Shown: piece after piece, positions 9,171 to 17,956 of the stretch | Position numbering within the stretch: position 1 is the stretch's first letter | Layout of the letters: each line of letters begins with the position of its first letter | From: Propionibacteriaceae bacterium | GTDB lineage: Bacteria; Actinomycetota; Actinomycetes; Propionibacteriales; Propionibacteriaceae | Reading direction: 5' to 3' | Assembly: GCA_027492675.1 (NCBI GenBank) | Contig: JAPUEI010000057.1 | Span: 1-57,928, forward strand | DNA: 57,928 nt | Notes under the pieces: model-generated | What the model saw: the letters and a program-made list of their open reading frames with translations, nothing else | What the model was told of the DNA's origin: nothing | The model's database searches: none | Translations under genes and position numbers: made by a program

Positions 9171-9198
9171 AAGGCCTCTACGCCAGTCAAGAGGCCTT
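9171..9198. repeat. perfect 9-bp inverted repeat AAGGCCTCT/AGAGGCCTT
   Basis: Arms 9171-9179 and 9190-9198 flank a 10-base spacer just upstream of the 6C-like RNA and upstream of the HAD gene. It could be an operator for the sRNA promoter or a small hairpin; no clear U tract follows. Confidence 0.5.
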
Positions 9199-9269
9199 GT
9201 GTTTCAGCAACCGCGGACCCGTCGCGAACTGTTCGTGCGTCCGCACCTGGACTGCTCGCCCCGGTCCGT

Positions 9270-9275
9270 TACGGT
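9270..9275 (+). promoter_or_regulatory. -10-like hexamer TACGGT, leaderless start
   Basis: TACGGT is separated by seven bases from the GTG at 9283, with no ribosome binding site. Confidence 0.5.
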
Positions 9276-9282
9276 GGGGTTC

Positions 9283-10038
9283 GTGCCCTCTGTCGCTCCC
9301 ACCATCGACCCTGCCCAGATCGACGCCGTCGTCTTCGACATCGGCGGCGTGTTCACCGTCCGCCACCACGAGGTGGTCGGCGGCGCTCTCCGCCCCGCCG
9401 GCTACGACGTGCCCGAAGGACCGGCCGCCTACCACCGCGCGCACCACGACGCCGTGCGTGCGATGTCCGACCTGCTCAAGGCGCAGGAGTCGGTCAACGA
9501 GTACGAGCCGGAGCTCTGGCTCTACTGGGAGCGCGGCTACATCCGGAGCCTCGGCGTGCCCGACGAGCAGGTCGAGGAGGCCGTACGGACGGTGGTCGAG
9601 GCGATGCAGTCGCGCGAGATCCACACGATCTGGTGCCAGCTCCTCGACGAGAACATCGCCGGTTTCCGACGGATCGTCGCGTCGGGCCTGCCGGTCGCGA
9701 TCGTCAGCAACAACAACGGCACCGCCGAGCAGCAGCTGGCCCATTTCGGCATCGCCCAGGCCGGACCCGGCCCGTTGCCGAGCGTGGCGATCATCGTCGA
9801 CTCGACGATCGTCGGCCACTCCAAGCCGGACCCCGAGATCTTCACTCCGGCGCTCGAGGCGCTGGGCGTCGACCCCGCTCGCACGCTGTACGTGGGTGAC
9901 ACCGTGCACGCCGACGTACGAGGCGCTCAGGCTGCGGGCATGCAGGTGGTCCAACTCGATCCGTACGACCTGCACTCCGACTTCGACCACGCCCGGCTGC
10001 CGAACGTCGGCGCGCTGGCCGATCTGCTGCTGGGCTGA
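9283..10038 (+). CDS. HAD-superfamily hydrolase
   Basis: A 251-residue subfamily IA HAD protein, probably a small-molecule phosphatase. Motif I is FDIGGV, with Gly replacing the usual second Asp as in YihX-like enzymes. Motif II is the Ser of AIVSNNNG, motif III the Lys of HSKPDPEIF, and motif IV YVGDTVHADVRGA. The GTG at 9283 follows TACGGT by seven bases. It is divergent from the 6C-like RNA. The substrate is unknown. Confidence 0.88.
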   Translation: MPSVAPTIDPAQIDAVVFDIGGVFTVRHHEVVGGALRPAGYDVPEGPAAYHRAHHDAVRAMSDLLKAQESVNEYEPELWLYWERGYIRSLGVPDEQVEEAVRTVVEAMQSREIHTIWCQLLDENIAGFRRIVASGLPVAIVSNNNGTAEQQLAHFGIAQAGPGPLPSVAIIVDSTIVGHSKPDPEIFTPALEALGVDPARTLYVGDTVHADVRGAQAAGMQVVQLDPYDLHSDFDHARLPNVGALADLLLG

Positions 10039-10049
10039 CCGTCGGCGCC

Positions 10050-10652
10050 TCACGCGTGGAGGATGACGCCCCTCTTGGCGAAGTACGTCTCGAAGGTGGA
10101 CGCCGGGAGGGTGGCCACCCGGCTCTCGGGCTGATGGCCCGACGGGTCGTTGAAGGAGATCGTGTCCTCGTGAGCGGCAGTGACCAGGACGAGGTGACCG
10201 CCTTGCCCTGGTGAGCGGCGATGCGGACGCCGGATCTCGGGGTGGACCGAAGCGATGACAAGGTCCCCCGCACGTACGGCCTGACACATCGTGGGGACGG
10301 TGAGGTCGGCGGCCACGTCTGCGTGGAGGTTGTGCTCGGCTCGCAGGTAGTCGACGAAGGGCCGGTAGATGAGGCCTCGCGGGGCGCCGGGCTCGTCGGA
10401 GTAGGCGCCGTACTTCTTGGCCCCGACAGCCAGCTCGTACAGCGACGGGGAGACACCGTTGCGGGCCAGAAGCGCCATGCGGAGACAGGCCATTCCGCAC
10501 CACCGCACCGCCCAACCTCCGTAGGAGGCGAGGTCCGGGGCGCCGGTCTCCGACCATCGCGGGTCATCGGTCCACGCGCGTCCGCCGTACAGGATGTCCT
10601 CGGCGAGCTCAGGGGAGGCGAACTGTGTCACCGAGGGAACCGACAACGCCAT
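10050..10652 (-). CDS. C39-like (peptidase_C39_2) family protein
   Basis: A 200-residue papain-like protein. The nucleophile region is VRWCGMACLRM near residue 52, the His is in GGHLVLVTAA, and the third residue lies in FNDPSGH. No signal peptide or transporter domain is visible, so it is not a bacteriocin ABC exporter. Family members are cysteine peptidases of unknown role. The ATG at 10652 has TACTGT seven bases upstream. It is convergent with the HAD gene. Confidence 0.8.
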   Translation of the reverse strand: MALSVPSVTQFASPELAEDILYGGRAWTDDPRWSETGAPDLASYGGWAVRWCGMACLRMALLARNGVSPSLYELAVGAKKYGAYSDEPGAPRGLIYRPFVDYLRAEHNLHADVAADLTVPTMCQAVRAGDLVIASVHPEIRRPHRRSPGQGGHLVLVTAAHEDTISFNDPSGHQPESRVATLPASTFETYFAKRGVILHA

Positions 10653-10659
10653 GACCTCG

Positions 10660-10665
10660 ACAGTA
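10660..10665 (-). promoter_or_regulatory. -10-like hexamer TACTGT, leaderless start
   Basis: On the minus strand TACTGT is followed by seven bases and then the ATG at 10652. Confidence 0.5.
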
Positions 10666-10750
10666 GCGAGACGTCAGCCACGCGCCGCACCCTGACCAGG
10701 GAGCGACCGCGACGACGGCCATTCAGCCGTCTGCTCCGAAGTGCCCGATC

Positions 10751-11674
10751 TCAGGCGAACACTTTCGCCAGCCAGGCGTCGACGACCGGCGTCGCCTCGT
10801 ACGTCTCATCGCCCATCCGGCGGTTGATCTCAGCGTGGCCGGTGAGGCCCGTCCCGGGGAAGCCGACCTCCTCGGCCGACGTCCCGGCGGCCTTCAGCGC
10901 GGCGACCAGCTCCTTCGACTGAGCCACACCATCGACCCGCTGCACGTGCGGAAGCAGGAACGCGGGTGCGTTCGGCGATGCCGTGTGAGCCGTCGGTGAG
11001 AGCGCGGTCTGGCGCGCCGGGTCCGTGCCGAACGCCTCGAGGTAGCGGTCGTGCATCAGGCCACCGACGGCGACCTGGGCCGGTACGTCGTACGCCGCGC
11101 CGTCGATCGCGATCACCCCCCGCAGCGACGACTCGGACAGGCCGACGCCGGTGAGGTACGACTCGTCCGTACCCACGAGCGCGACCAGGTGCGCCCCGGC
11201 ACTGTGGCCCATGATGACGACGCGCGTCGGGTCGATCCCGAGCTCACCGGCATGGGCGAGCAGCGACGCCAGCGCCGCGGCCACGTCGTGGGCCTCGTCC
11301 TCCACGGTGACGTCAGGTACGAGGCGGTAGTTGATCGACGCGTACACGTACCCCCGCTGCGGGTAGTGCACCGCCTTGTACGGTCCACTGGCCGTGTCCT
11401 TGCTGCCCTGGGTCCAGCCGCCGCCGTGCACGAACATCACCAGCGGCGCCGGGCCTTCGACTCCCTGCGCGGCCCACACGTCGTACACCTGGTCCTTGCT
11501 CGAGCCGTACGAGATCGTGCGGGGCGTCGACGCGGCTGTCCGGGTGGTCGACGACACCGGCGGTGCGGCGACGCGGCCCCTGTTGTCGCGCCAGATCCTC
11601 CCGACCACCAGCAGCGCGGCCACCGCAACGACGGCCACGAGCACCACCACGACCACCCGACGCATCCTTCGCAC
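10751..11674 (-). CDS. membrane-anchored alpha/beta hydrolase (carboxylesterase/lipase-like)
   Basis: A 307-residue protein beginning with an arginine-rich N terminus and one strong hydrophobic helix (about residues 8-26), so the catalytic domain is probably outside the membrane. The oxyanion motif is HGGGW, the nucleophile elbow GHSAG, and the likely catalytic His is near GHAEINRR. This is the BD-FAE/hormone-sensitive-lipase-like group. The GTG at 11674 was chosen because TACCGT lies six bases upstream. It diverges from the nucleotidase gene at 11911. Confidence 0.85.
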   Translation of the reverse strand: MRRMRRVVVVVLVAVVAVAALLVVGRIWRDNRGRVAAPPVSSTTRTAASTPRTISYGSSKDQVYDVWAAQGVEGPAPLVMFVHGGGWTQGSKDTASGPYKAVHYPQRGYVYASINYRLVPDVTVEDEAHDVAAALASLLAHAGELGIDPTRVVIMGHSAGAHLVALVGTDESYLTGVGLSESSLRGVIAIDGAAYDVPAQVAVGGLMHDRYLEAFGTDPARQTALSPTAHTASPNAPAFLLPHVQRVDGVAQSKELVAALKAAGTSAEEVGFPGTGLTGHAEINRRMGDETYEATPVVDAWLAKVFA

Positions 11675-11910
11675 ACGTCGACGGTAGAGGCTGGTCGGCG
11701 GACCTGAAATGCCTGGTCGGCCCGGCGAACATTCCTCGTACACAACGAACATGAGCGTCGTACGTGAGGGTCGCCGAGGCGATACCGACTCGTCATCAGA
11801 GGCCCCTTGTGGAGGGGCCGGTGTGAGCCGTAGCGTCGCCCGTGCGGACGTTACCCCCGGCTTCTGGCTCCGGCATGCGGCCGCTCCCCCCGAAAACCAG
11901 GAGTTGCCTC

Positions 11911-14142
11911 GTGAACCGCCCTATCCGACGCCGCCTCAGCGCGGTCTCCCTGCTCTCGCTCGGCGCAGGCCTGCTGCTCGGCCCCCTGACGGCCGTCCCA
12001 GCGTCAGCCGCCGACCCGACCGTCATCGATCTGCTGACCTTCAACGACTTCCACGGCCGACTCGAGGCGGCATCGCCGTCGGCGGGCGTCGCCGTGCTGT
12101 CCGGACTCGCGAAGCAGATGCGCTCCGCAAACCCGAACACGCTCGTCGCGAGCGCCGGTGACAACGTCGGCGCGACGACGTTTACCTCGTTCATCGCCAA
12201 CGACCAGCCGACCATCGACGCCCTGAACGCGATGGGGGTCGACGTCTCCACGCTCGGCAACCACGAGTTCGACCAGGGCCGCTCGGACGTCGACACCCGC
12301 CTCAAGCCGAAGTTCAACTTCCCGCTGATCAGCGCCAACATCATCGACAAGGCGACCGGCACCTATGCGTACGACCCGTACGTGATCAAGACGGTCGCCG
12401 GCGTACGCGTGGCGTTCGTGGGCGCGATCACCGAGGACATGCCGGGCCTGGTCTCGCCGGCCGGCATCTCGACGCTGCAGTTCACCGACATCACCACCAG
12501 CGTGGACAAGGTCGCCGACCAGCTGCGCGACGGCAACGCCGCCAACGGCGAGGCCGACGTCGTGGTGCTGCTGGTGCACGAGGGCGCGGGCGACGCGTCC
12601 GACGCCGCCGTGCTCGGCGACTCGAAGTTCGGCTCGATCGTCAAGGGCACGGCCGGTCACGTCGACGCGATCGTGTCGGGCCACAGCCACCAGTCGTACA
12701 ACAAGACGTACACGACGGCAGACGGCAAGGTCGTGCCGGTCATCCAGTCCGCGAAGTACGGCGAGATGTACGGGCACCTCACGATCACCGCTGACAGCGC
12801 GACCCACAAGCTTGTCTCGATCGGCTCCGAGGTGAAGACGCTCGTCGGCGCGGCCCCGGCCGACCCGGCGGTGCAGTCGATCGTCGACGCGGCGGTCGCC
12901 AACGCGGCCACGCTCGGCGCGAAGTCGCTGGGCTCGATCACGGGTGACCTCAAGCGGGCGCTGCAGTCCGACGGCAAGACCGAGAACCGCGGTGGCGAGT
13001 CCACGCTGAGCAACCTCATCGCCGATGTGGCGCTGTGGGCGACGTCCTCGGCCGGTGCGCAGATCGGGCTCCAGAACCCGGGCGGTGTCCGTGCGGACAT
13101 GCAGTACGCGTCGACCGGCGCCAACGACCCCGACGGCAACGTGACGTACAAGGAGGCCGCGACCGTACAGCCGTTCGCGAACACCCTGGTCACGCTCGAC
13201 CTGACCGGCGCGCAGCTCAAGCAGGTGCTCGAGGAGCAGTGGCAGCCGGCCGGCCTGTCCCGTCCGTACCTGAAGCTCGGTGTCTCGAAGGGCTTCCAGT
13301 ACACGTACGACCCCTCGGCCGCGGCTGGTTCGCACATCACCGCGATGTACCTCAACGGGACCAAGGTCACCGACACCCAGGTCATCAAGGTGGGGACGAA
13401 CAACTTCCTGTCCGCAGGCGGTGACCAGTTCTTCACGCTGGCCAAGGGCGCGAACATCAAGGACTCGGGCCAGATCGACCTGCAGTCGTTCGTCGCGTAC
13501 ATGGCGGCCAAGTCCCCGGTGTCCCCGGACTTCGCCCAGCGCTCGGTCGGCGTCACGGTGGCGCCCCCGGCCAACGCCAGCTCGTACGTCACCGGCGAGA
13601 CCGTGACCGTCAAGGTCTCGTCGATGCTGTTCAGCAACGCGGGCGCCAAGACCGGCGATGCGACGTTGTCGATCGGCGGCAAGGCCGTCGCGACCGCGCC
13701 GCTGTCGTTCACGATCACCGACGCCTCCGACGAGCAGGGTCAGACGACGCTCTCGTTCGTCGTACCGAAGGGCCTGTACGGGCCGCAGACCGCGACGCTC
13801 ACCGGTCCCGGTGGCACGTCGATCGCCGTTCCGCTGGTGATGCAGCCGGCGCCGGTGGCGACCACGATCTCCGGGTCGGCGTCTCCGTGGCTGAGCCTGT
13901 TCGGCAAGGGCGTGGTCTACACCGCGACGGTGACCTCGGCCGATGGCAGCCTCGCCAACGGCCCGATCACCGTGTACGACAAGGGCAAGCCGATCGCGAC
14001 CGGCACCGTGACCGCGGGCAAGGCGACCATCGCCTTGCCGAAGCTGTCGTGGGGCCTGCACTACCTGACGGCGACGTACGTGGGGGACAACGCCCACAAG
14101 CCGTCGACGAGCGGCCCCTCCTTGGTGCTCGTTCTGCTCTGA
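11911..14142 (+). CDS. secreted bifunctional UDP-sugar hydrolase/5'-nucleotidase
   Basis: A 743-residue exported enzyme. An Arg-rich start, a hydrophobic helix and a cleavage-like ASA-A site near residue 34 form a signal peptide. The calcineurin-like metallophosphatase domain follows (FNDFHGRLE, GNHEFDQG, SGHSHQSY), then the 5'-nucleotidase C-terminal domain (NPGGVRADM, GGDQFF). The last 200 residues look like one or two Ig-like domains. No LPXTG or lipobox is present, so it is probably released or loosely wall-bound. It likely scavenges phosphate and nucleosides. AGGAG lies seven bases before the GTG at 11911; earlier codons are not signal-peptide-like. Confidence 0.92.
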   Translation: MNRPIRRRLSAVSLLSLGAGLLLGPLTAVPASAADPTVIDLLTFNDFHGRLEAASPSAGVAVLSGLAKQMRSANPNTLVASAGDNVGATTFTSFIANDQPTIDALNAMGVDVSTLGNHEFDQGRSDVDTRLKPKFNFPLISANIIDKATGTYAYDPYVIKTVAGVRVAFVGAITEDMPGLVSPAGISTLQFTDITTSVDKVADQLRDGNAANGEADVVVLLVHEGAGDASDAAVLGDSKFGSIVKGTAGHVDAIVSGHSHQSYNKTYTTADGKVVPVIQSAKYGEMYGHLTITADSATHKLVSIGSEVKTLVGAAPADPAVQSIVDAAVANAATLGAKSLGSITGDLKRALQSDGKTENRGGESTLSNLIADVALWATSSAGAQIGLQNPGGVRADMQYASTGANDPDGNVTYKEAATVQPFANTLVTLDLTGAQLKQVLEEQWQPAGLSRPYLKLGVSKGFQYTYDPSAAAGSHITAMYLNGTKVTDTQVIKVGTNNFLSAGGDQFFTLAKGANIKDSGQIDLQSFVAYMAAKSPVSPDFAQRSVGVTVAPPANASSYVTGETVTVKVSSMLFSNAGAKTGDATLSIGGKAVATAPLSFTITDASDEQGQTTLSFVVPKGLYGPQTATLTGPGGTSIAVPLVMQPAPVATTISGSASPWLSLFGKGVVYTATVTSADGSLANGPITVYDKGKPIATGTVTAGKATIALPKLSWGLHYLTATYVGDNAHKPSTSGPSLVLVLL

Positions 14143-14153
14143 CGCACGACACA

Positions 14154-14184
14154 CGCCGGGTGGCCCCTCTCGGGCCACCCGGCG
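14154..14184 (+). terminator. intrinsic-type hairpin after the nucleotidase gene
   Basis: A perfect 12-bp stem (14154-14165 with 14173-14184, CGCCGGGTGGCC) has a 7-base loop and starts 12 bases past the stop codon. The U tract is weak. It probably also serves the convergent cassette ending at 14207. Confidence 0.75.
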
Positions 14185-14206
14185 TTCGCGTGTCCAGTGA
14201 CTGCTT

Positions 14207-14566
14207 CTAGTGCGCGGCCGTGGGCTGGTCGAAGCGACGGCCGTACATCATGGCGGCCAGCACGAGGACCGCCAGGCCCGCCACCGACCCGGCCTGTGCG
14301 GCCGAGCCCTGGAGCATGACGTTCGCGTACGCCAACGGCACCGCCAGCACGGCGGCGAACACGAGTCCGGCCCAGTACGGCATCCGGCGAGGGCTCCTGA
14401 ACCAGACGACCGCGAACGCGACCTCGACGAGCCCGAGCACCAGGCCGACCACCGCCCACAGGCCGTCTCCCTGGACCAGCGCGACGCCCCAAGCGACCGT
14501 GGAGACGATGCCCGCGGCGCCTGCCGCGACGGCGAGGAACCTCTCGAACTTCTGCCAGCCGGTCAT
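14207..14566 (-). CDS. small membrane protein, last gene of export cassette 1
   Basis: A 119-residue protein with four hydrophobic segments (about 9-30, 35-56, 64-84, 92-108). No family recognised. It starts inside the stop codon of the upstream gene (ATGA overlap), the same coupling as in cassette 2. By position it could be an immunity or membrane partner of the upstream hydrophobic protein; this is inference only. Confidence 0.7.
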   Translation of the reverse strand: MTGWQKFERFLAVAAGAAGIVSTVAWGVALVQGDGLWAVVGLVLGLVEVAFAVVWFRSPRRMPYWAGLVFAAVLAVPLAYANVMLQGSAAQAGSVAGLAVLVLAAMMYGRRFDQPTAAH

Positions 14567-15387
14567 CGCTTGGGTACGGACCAGTCGGCGTCTCCGTCGG
14601 TCACGGTGCCGTCGTCCATCGTCCCCTTCGAGCCCTCGGTCACGGCGATCGGCCAGGACCCGAGCGGCGGGCCGGGGAAAGACGCGTTGTTCTCCGCCTT
14701 GCTCGACAGGTCGGACATCTTGCGTCCCAGGGCCGAGATGTAGTTCACGATCCCAACGATGCCCGCGAGAACGGCAGCCCCCACGCCGGCCGTCGCCACG
14801 GCAGTCGGAGGGGCGGCCGGGATGCCCAGGATTGAACAGATCTCCGCGCCGATCGCCACGAGCCCGCCGGTGAGCGTGAGCACGAGGGTGCCGACCGCGA
14901 TGTACAGGGTCAGGCCAGCGGCCGCGAGGTCGAAGCACACCGTGCCCGCCGTCTCGCAGACGTCCGCCAGCGCACCCGCGGCGGCGATCTGAGCCGGGAC
15001 CTTCGCCTTGTACGCGTCCGCGCCGGGCCCCTTCCACAACGGGTCGCCCGACTTCGCGATGGGCAGACCGTTCATGATGCCCTGGGAGTCGGTCGCCGCC
15101 TTCTTGAGGAAGCCGCGCCAGTTGTCGGCCCAGCCGAAGAACATCAGTGGCGCGAGGATGCCCTCGATGAGCTCGAGCAGGAACGTCAACACGTCGACGA
15201 TCCAGTCGAGGAACGCGTTGATCGCGTTGATCACCCAGTTGATGACCATCGGGGGGACGAGGAAGGGAGAGACGCCCGAGAGCGCCGCGGCGCCGTTGCG
15301 GATGGTGGGGATCCCGGACTGGATCGTGCCGGCCCCGCTCGAGATCGTCGAGGCTGTGTCCTGGTACGTACCGACGTCGAACGACAT
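14563..15387 (-). CDS. WKG-motif protein with hydrophobic core, cassette 1
   Basis: A 274-residue protein. The N-terminal part (1-45) resembles the helical WXG100/LXG opening, then an amphipathic-hydrophobic stretch follows (45-85). W118-K-G leads to Y126, and a second Gly/Ala-rich hydrophobic region covers 140-215. The tail is polar, with a Pro-Gly-Pro-Pro turn. The WK[G/S] motif with a Tyr eight residues later sits at almost the same position in the cassette 2 counterpart (W119/Y127). No enzyme motif is visible. A pore-forming or membrane-inserting secreted protein is plausible but unproven. Confidence 0.65.
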   Translation of the reverse strand: MSFDVGTYQDTASTISSGAGTIQSGIPTIRNGAAALSGVSPFLVPPMVINWVINAINAFLDWIVDVLTFLLELIEGILAPLMFFGWADNWRGFLKKAATDSQGIMNGLPIAKSGDPLWKGPGADAYKAKVPAQIAAAGALADVCETAGTVCFDLAAAGLTLYIAVGTLVLTLTGGLVAIGAEICSILGIPAAPPTAVATAGVGAAVLAGIVGIVNYISALGRKMSDLSSKAENNASFPGPPLGSWPIAVTEGSKGTMDDGTVTDGDADWSVPKR

Positions 15388-15389
15388 GG

Positions 15390-15725
15390 TCACCACTTCC
15401 CGAGCTTCTCGTGGATGGACTGAGCATCGGCGGCGTTCTTCTGCTCCTCCGCCTCGTACACCTTCGCGATAGTGCTGAGCATCTCGGAGATGCGCGCGGT
15501 TTCGGCCGCCCCGGTGTCCGCCACGCGGGCGACGACCGTGCAGGTCTCGTGGTACGCCCCGTACGCCGGCGCAAAGATCCCCATCTGCAAGGCGCTGCGG
15601 TCCTGGGTCTCGGTGACGAACTGGGCGAGTGGCCCGAGCTGCTGGCTCACGTTGGCCCACTGGGCCGACTCTTCGCGCAGCGCGTGGAGGCTGACCTGGA
15701 TGTTGTCGAACGACGGTTGACTCAC
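15390..15725 (-). CDS. WXG100-like small helical protein, cassette 1
   Basis: A 111-residue, probably all-helical protein of the size of ESX substrates, without a signal peptide. Y90-E94 (YEAEE) fits the YxxxD/E type VII export signal in the C-terminal helix, and the cassette 2 counterpart has YLTVE at exactly the same position. A classic central W-x-G is not obvious. The GTG at 15725 overlaps the preceding stop (GTGA). It likely pairs with one of the adjacent proteins. Confidence 0.65.
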   Translation of the reverse strand: MSQPSFDNIQVSLHALREESAQWANVSQQLGPLAQFVTETQDRSALQMGIFAPAYGAYHETCTVVARVADTGAAETARISEMLSTIAKVYEAEEQKNAADAQSIHEKLGKW

Positions 15726-16345
15726 AGTGTCTCCTTGAGGAACGCGAGGGCGGCGTACGGGTCGGTGACGATCGGGTCGAGCGCGGGCGGCTGTTCGGCG
15801 GCGAGAGCCTCCGCCAGGACGTCGCCGATCTCCATCGCGATGGTGGCGCCGGTCTTGCCCGTCGCCCAGGCGGGGTCGATGTCCACCGCGGCGAGTCGTC
15901 CGTTCTGCACCTGGACCCGTACAGAACCTCGTTGGTTCGCGACCACCGTCGCGGGCTCCTCACCGGCGAGCCGGCGCTGGACGGACGCGAGCTGCGCCGA
16001 CGACGCGGCCAGTGCGGCGTTGAGCCGGGTGAGGGCCGAGGTGAGGTCATGCTCGGGGATTCGGGGCGTCCATGGCTCCACGGGCGCGGGCTCCGTGCGG
16101 TCGGCGCGGAGGTGAGCCGCGAGCGCCGCGGTCACCGCCGACCCGAGCTCTGCGGGCGGGAGGGAACGCTCCCAGGCCGTGTCGATGGCGATCTCGGGTT
16201 GGCCGCTCCGTCCCTGGCTGACCCGCACCACGCCCGCACCCTCCGGCTCCTGCATCAGCCCGTGCGGGGGCGTCGCCGCGGCCACGACCTGCTGCGAGGA
16301 AGCGACCAGCCGTGTGGCGTCCGCTGCCCACGTCTCACCTGTCAT
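15722..16345 (-). CDS. YbaB/EbfC-fold protein, first gene of cassette 1
   Basis: A 207-residue protein with two similar halves. Residues 38-80 carry the pattern Gly-Gln-Pro, a strand, then W58 and a helix. Residues 137-185 repeat it as a NGRLAAVDID strand with W160. A helical linker (100-127) separates them. Such YbaB-like proteins often accompany type VII secretion substrate genes in Actinobacteria, perhaps as chaperones, whereas YbaB itself binds nucleoid DNA. The ATG at 16345 follows TATGGT by six bases (leaderless). It heads a tightly overlapping four-gene operon. Confidence 0.7.
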   Translation of the reverse strand: MTGETWAADATRLVASSQQVVAAATPPHGLMQEPEGAGVVRVSQGRSGQPEIAIDTAWERSLPPAELGSAVTAALAAHLRADRTEPAPVEPWTPRIPEHDLTSALTRLNAALAASSAQLASVQRRLAGEEPATVVANQRGSVRVQVQNGRLAAVDIDPAWATGKTGATIAMEIGDVLAEALAAEQPPALDPIVTDPYAALAFLKETL

Positions 16346-16351
16346 GGCGAC

Positions 16352-16357
16352 ACCATA
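16352..16357 (-). promoter_or_regulatory. -10-like hexamer TATGGT, leaderless start of cassette 1
   Basis: On the minus strand TATGGT is followed by six bases and the ATG at 16345. Cassette 2 is driven by the same arrangement. Confidence 0.55.
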
Positions 16358-16436
16358 GGACGGGCCAGGCTCAGGTGCCGTGGCCCCAGGTGGCCCGGAG
16401 TGGCGACCACGTCGGAGGACGGATGACCTCGGGTCG

Positions 16437-17072
16437 TCAGTACCCGCGCGACCCGTCGGCCGCTGCCGCAGCGCCCGAGAGCGCGGCGACGAAGTCCGTC
16501 GAGGTCATGGGGTGGGAGAACATCGGGTAGTCGTACGTGATGGCGTTCGCGTGCTCCTCGACGCTCGTGCCCGCGACGCAGTCGGTGAGCGTGATGACGT
16601 CGTACCCCTTCTCGTACGCCGACCTCATCGTCGACTCGACGCAGCAGTTGGTGAGGAAGCCGCCGAGGGCGACGGTCTCGATGCCCTTGCTGCGCAGGAT
16701 GAAGTCGAGGTTCGTGCTGGCGAACGCGTCCAGGCCGCGCTTGCCCTCGAGAATGATGTCGCCGTCGGCCGGGGCGACGTCGCCGACGATCTCGGCGCCC
16801 CAGGAGCCCTTGACGAACGCGTTCGTGTCGACGACGCCCTTGAGGATCCCGTACGGGTGCTTCGTGATCTCGTAGTAGCCCGCCGCGAACTGGATCGGCG
16901 AGTGGATGATGGTGATGCCGGCCGCGCGCGCGGCGGCGAGCAGGTCGGTGGTGTGGCGCAGCATGTCCGTCGACTCCATGACGGTCTTCACGGCGCCGTG
17001 CAGCACACCTCCCTCGGTGGTGAAGTCGTTCTGGTACTCGACGAGCACGATGGCTGTGGTTGCCGGATCCAT
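16437..17072 (-). CDS. isochorismatase-family cysteine hydrolase
   Basis: A 211-residue enzyme with the family triad: Asp in VEYQNDF, Lys in LEGKRGLDAF and Cys in GGFLTNCCVESTMRSA. Relatives hydrolyse isochorismate, nicotinamide, N-carbamoylsarcosine or ureidoacrylate; no substrate is evident here. A GACAGGAG site precedes the ATG at 17072. It is monocistronic, upstream of cassette 1 in the same direction, with a 90-bp gap. Confidence 0.88.
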   Translation of the reverse strand: MDPATTAIVLVEYQNDFTTEGGVLHGAVKTVMESTDMLRHTTDLLAAARAAGITIIHSPIQFAAGYYEITKHPYGILKGVVDTNAFVKGSWGAEIVGDVAPADGDIILEGKRGLDAFASTNLDFILRSKGIETVALGGFLTNCCVESTMRSAYEKGYDVITLTDCVAGTSVEEHANAITYDYPMFSHPMTSTDFVAALSGAAAAADGSRGY

Positions 17073-17173
17073 GGGAGAGCTCCTGTCTCAACGGTGAGTG
17101 GGCGCGAAGCGTCATCACTCACGCTAGGGGGGCGGCAGGGGGCCCACAAGAGGGGCTTTCCTACGATGCCAGG

Positions 17174-17866
17174 GTGACGATGACCAGAGCCCAGTTCCGC
17201 GACGAGTTGGTGGCGCTGCCCCCGAGCGAGTGGAGCGCGTACCTCACGTTCCACAGCGGGCTGCCCGGACCGCGCGCGAACCTCACGCTGCTGGACGCGG
17301 CGGGCGATGTCATGGCGTACGAGCTGGCGCTGGAGTTGGCGCGTTCCGACGACGAGTACCTGGCGTGCTGCGGGGTGGTGGCGCTCGGTCGGCTGAGCCT
17401 CGAAGGGCACGACGTGCTCGGGCTGATCACGGCGCGCTGCTCGGACGAGCGCTGGCGGGTGCGCGAGGGCTGCGCGATCGCCGTCCAGCGAATCGGCGAC
17501 GCCGACCCTGCTCTGGCTAGGGGAATCGTCCATTCCTGGGTCGCGTCCGACGACCCGCTCGTGGTGCGCGCCGCCATTGCCGCCATCTGCGAGCCGCGGC
17601 TGTTGGTGTCGACGGAGATGCGGACGTGCGCGCTGGCGGCCTGCTCACTGGCGACGGAGCACCTGCTCGCGACGCCCGCCGACCGGCGCCGAGCACCGTC
17701 CGTACGCACTCTGCGCCAGGCCCTCGCGTACTGCTGGTCGGTGGCCGTCGCGGCCGCTCCGGAGGACGGCCTGCCGTTATTCCTGGCCCTGCCCGTGGCC
17801 GATCCGGACGTGGCATGGCTGGTTCGCGAGAACCGTACGAAGAAACGGCTGGCGGCGTACCTCTAG
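17174..17866 (+). CDS. HEAT-repeat-like protein
   Basis: A 230-residue, largely helical protein. The segment from about residue 55 to 150 has a repeating pattern of small hydrophobic helices, with SDERWRVREGCAIAVQRIG being a typical HEAT/PBS-lyase-like unit. No catalytic motif is visible; a protein-binding scaffold is the best guess. The GTG at 17174 follows TACGAT by six bases. It is divergent from the isochorismatase-family gene. Confidence 0.65.
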   Translation: MTMTRAQFRDELVALPPSEWSAYLTFHSGLPGPRANLTLLDAAGDVMAYELALELARSDDEYLACCGVVALGRLSLEGHDVLGLITARCSDERWRVREGCAIAVQRIGDADPALARGIVHSWVASDDPLVVRAAIAAICEPRLLVSTEMRTCALAACSLATEHLLATPADRRRAPSVRTLRQALAYCWSVAVAAAPEDGLPLFLALPVADPDVAWLVRENRTKKRLAAYL

Positions 17867-17956
17867 GGCCGTCGATCCCTGGCGTTCACACGATGTTCAG
17901 CCGCTGCACAGCGCAGCGACTGCCCGTACATCACTCGCAAGGGTTCTGTTGTCCTC

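Noticed and set aside
12004..14178. Long minus-strand frame opposite the 5'-nucleotidase gene
   Set aside because: Low-complexity Arg/Gly-rich shadow; the plus strand has signal peptide, two enzymatic domains and a ribosome binding site.
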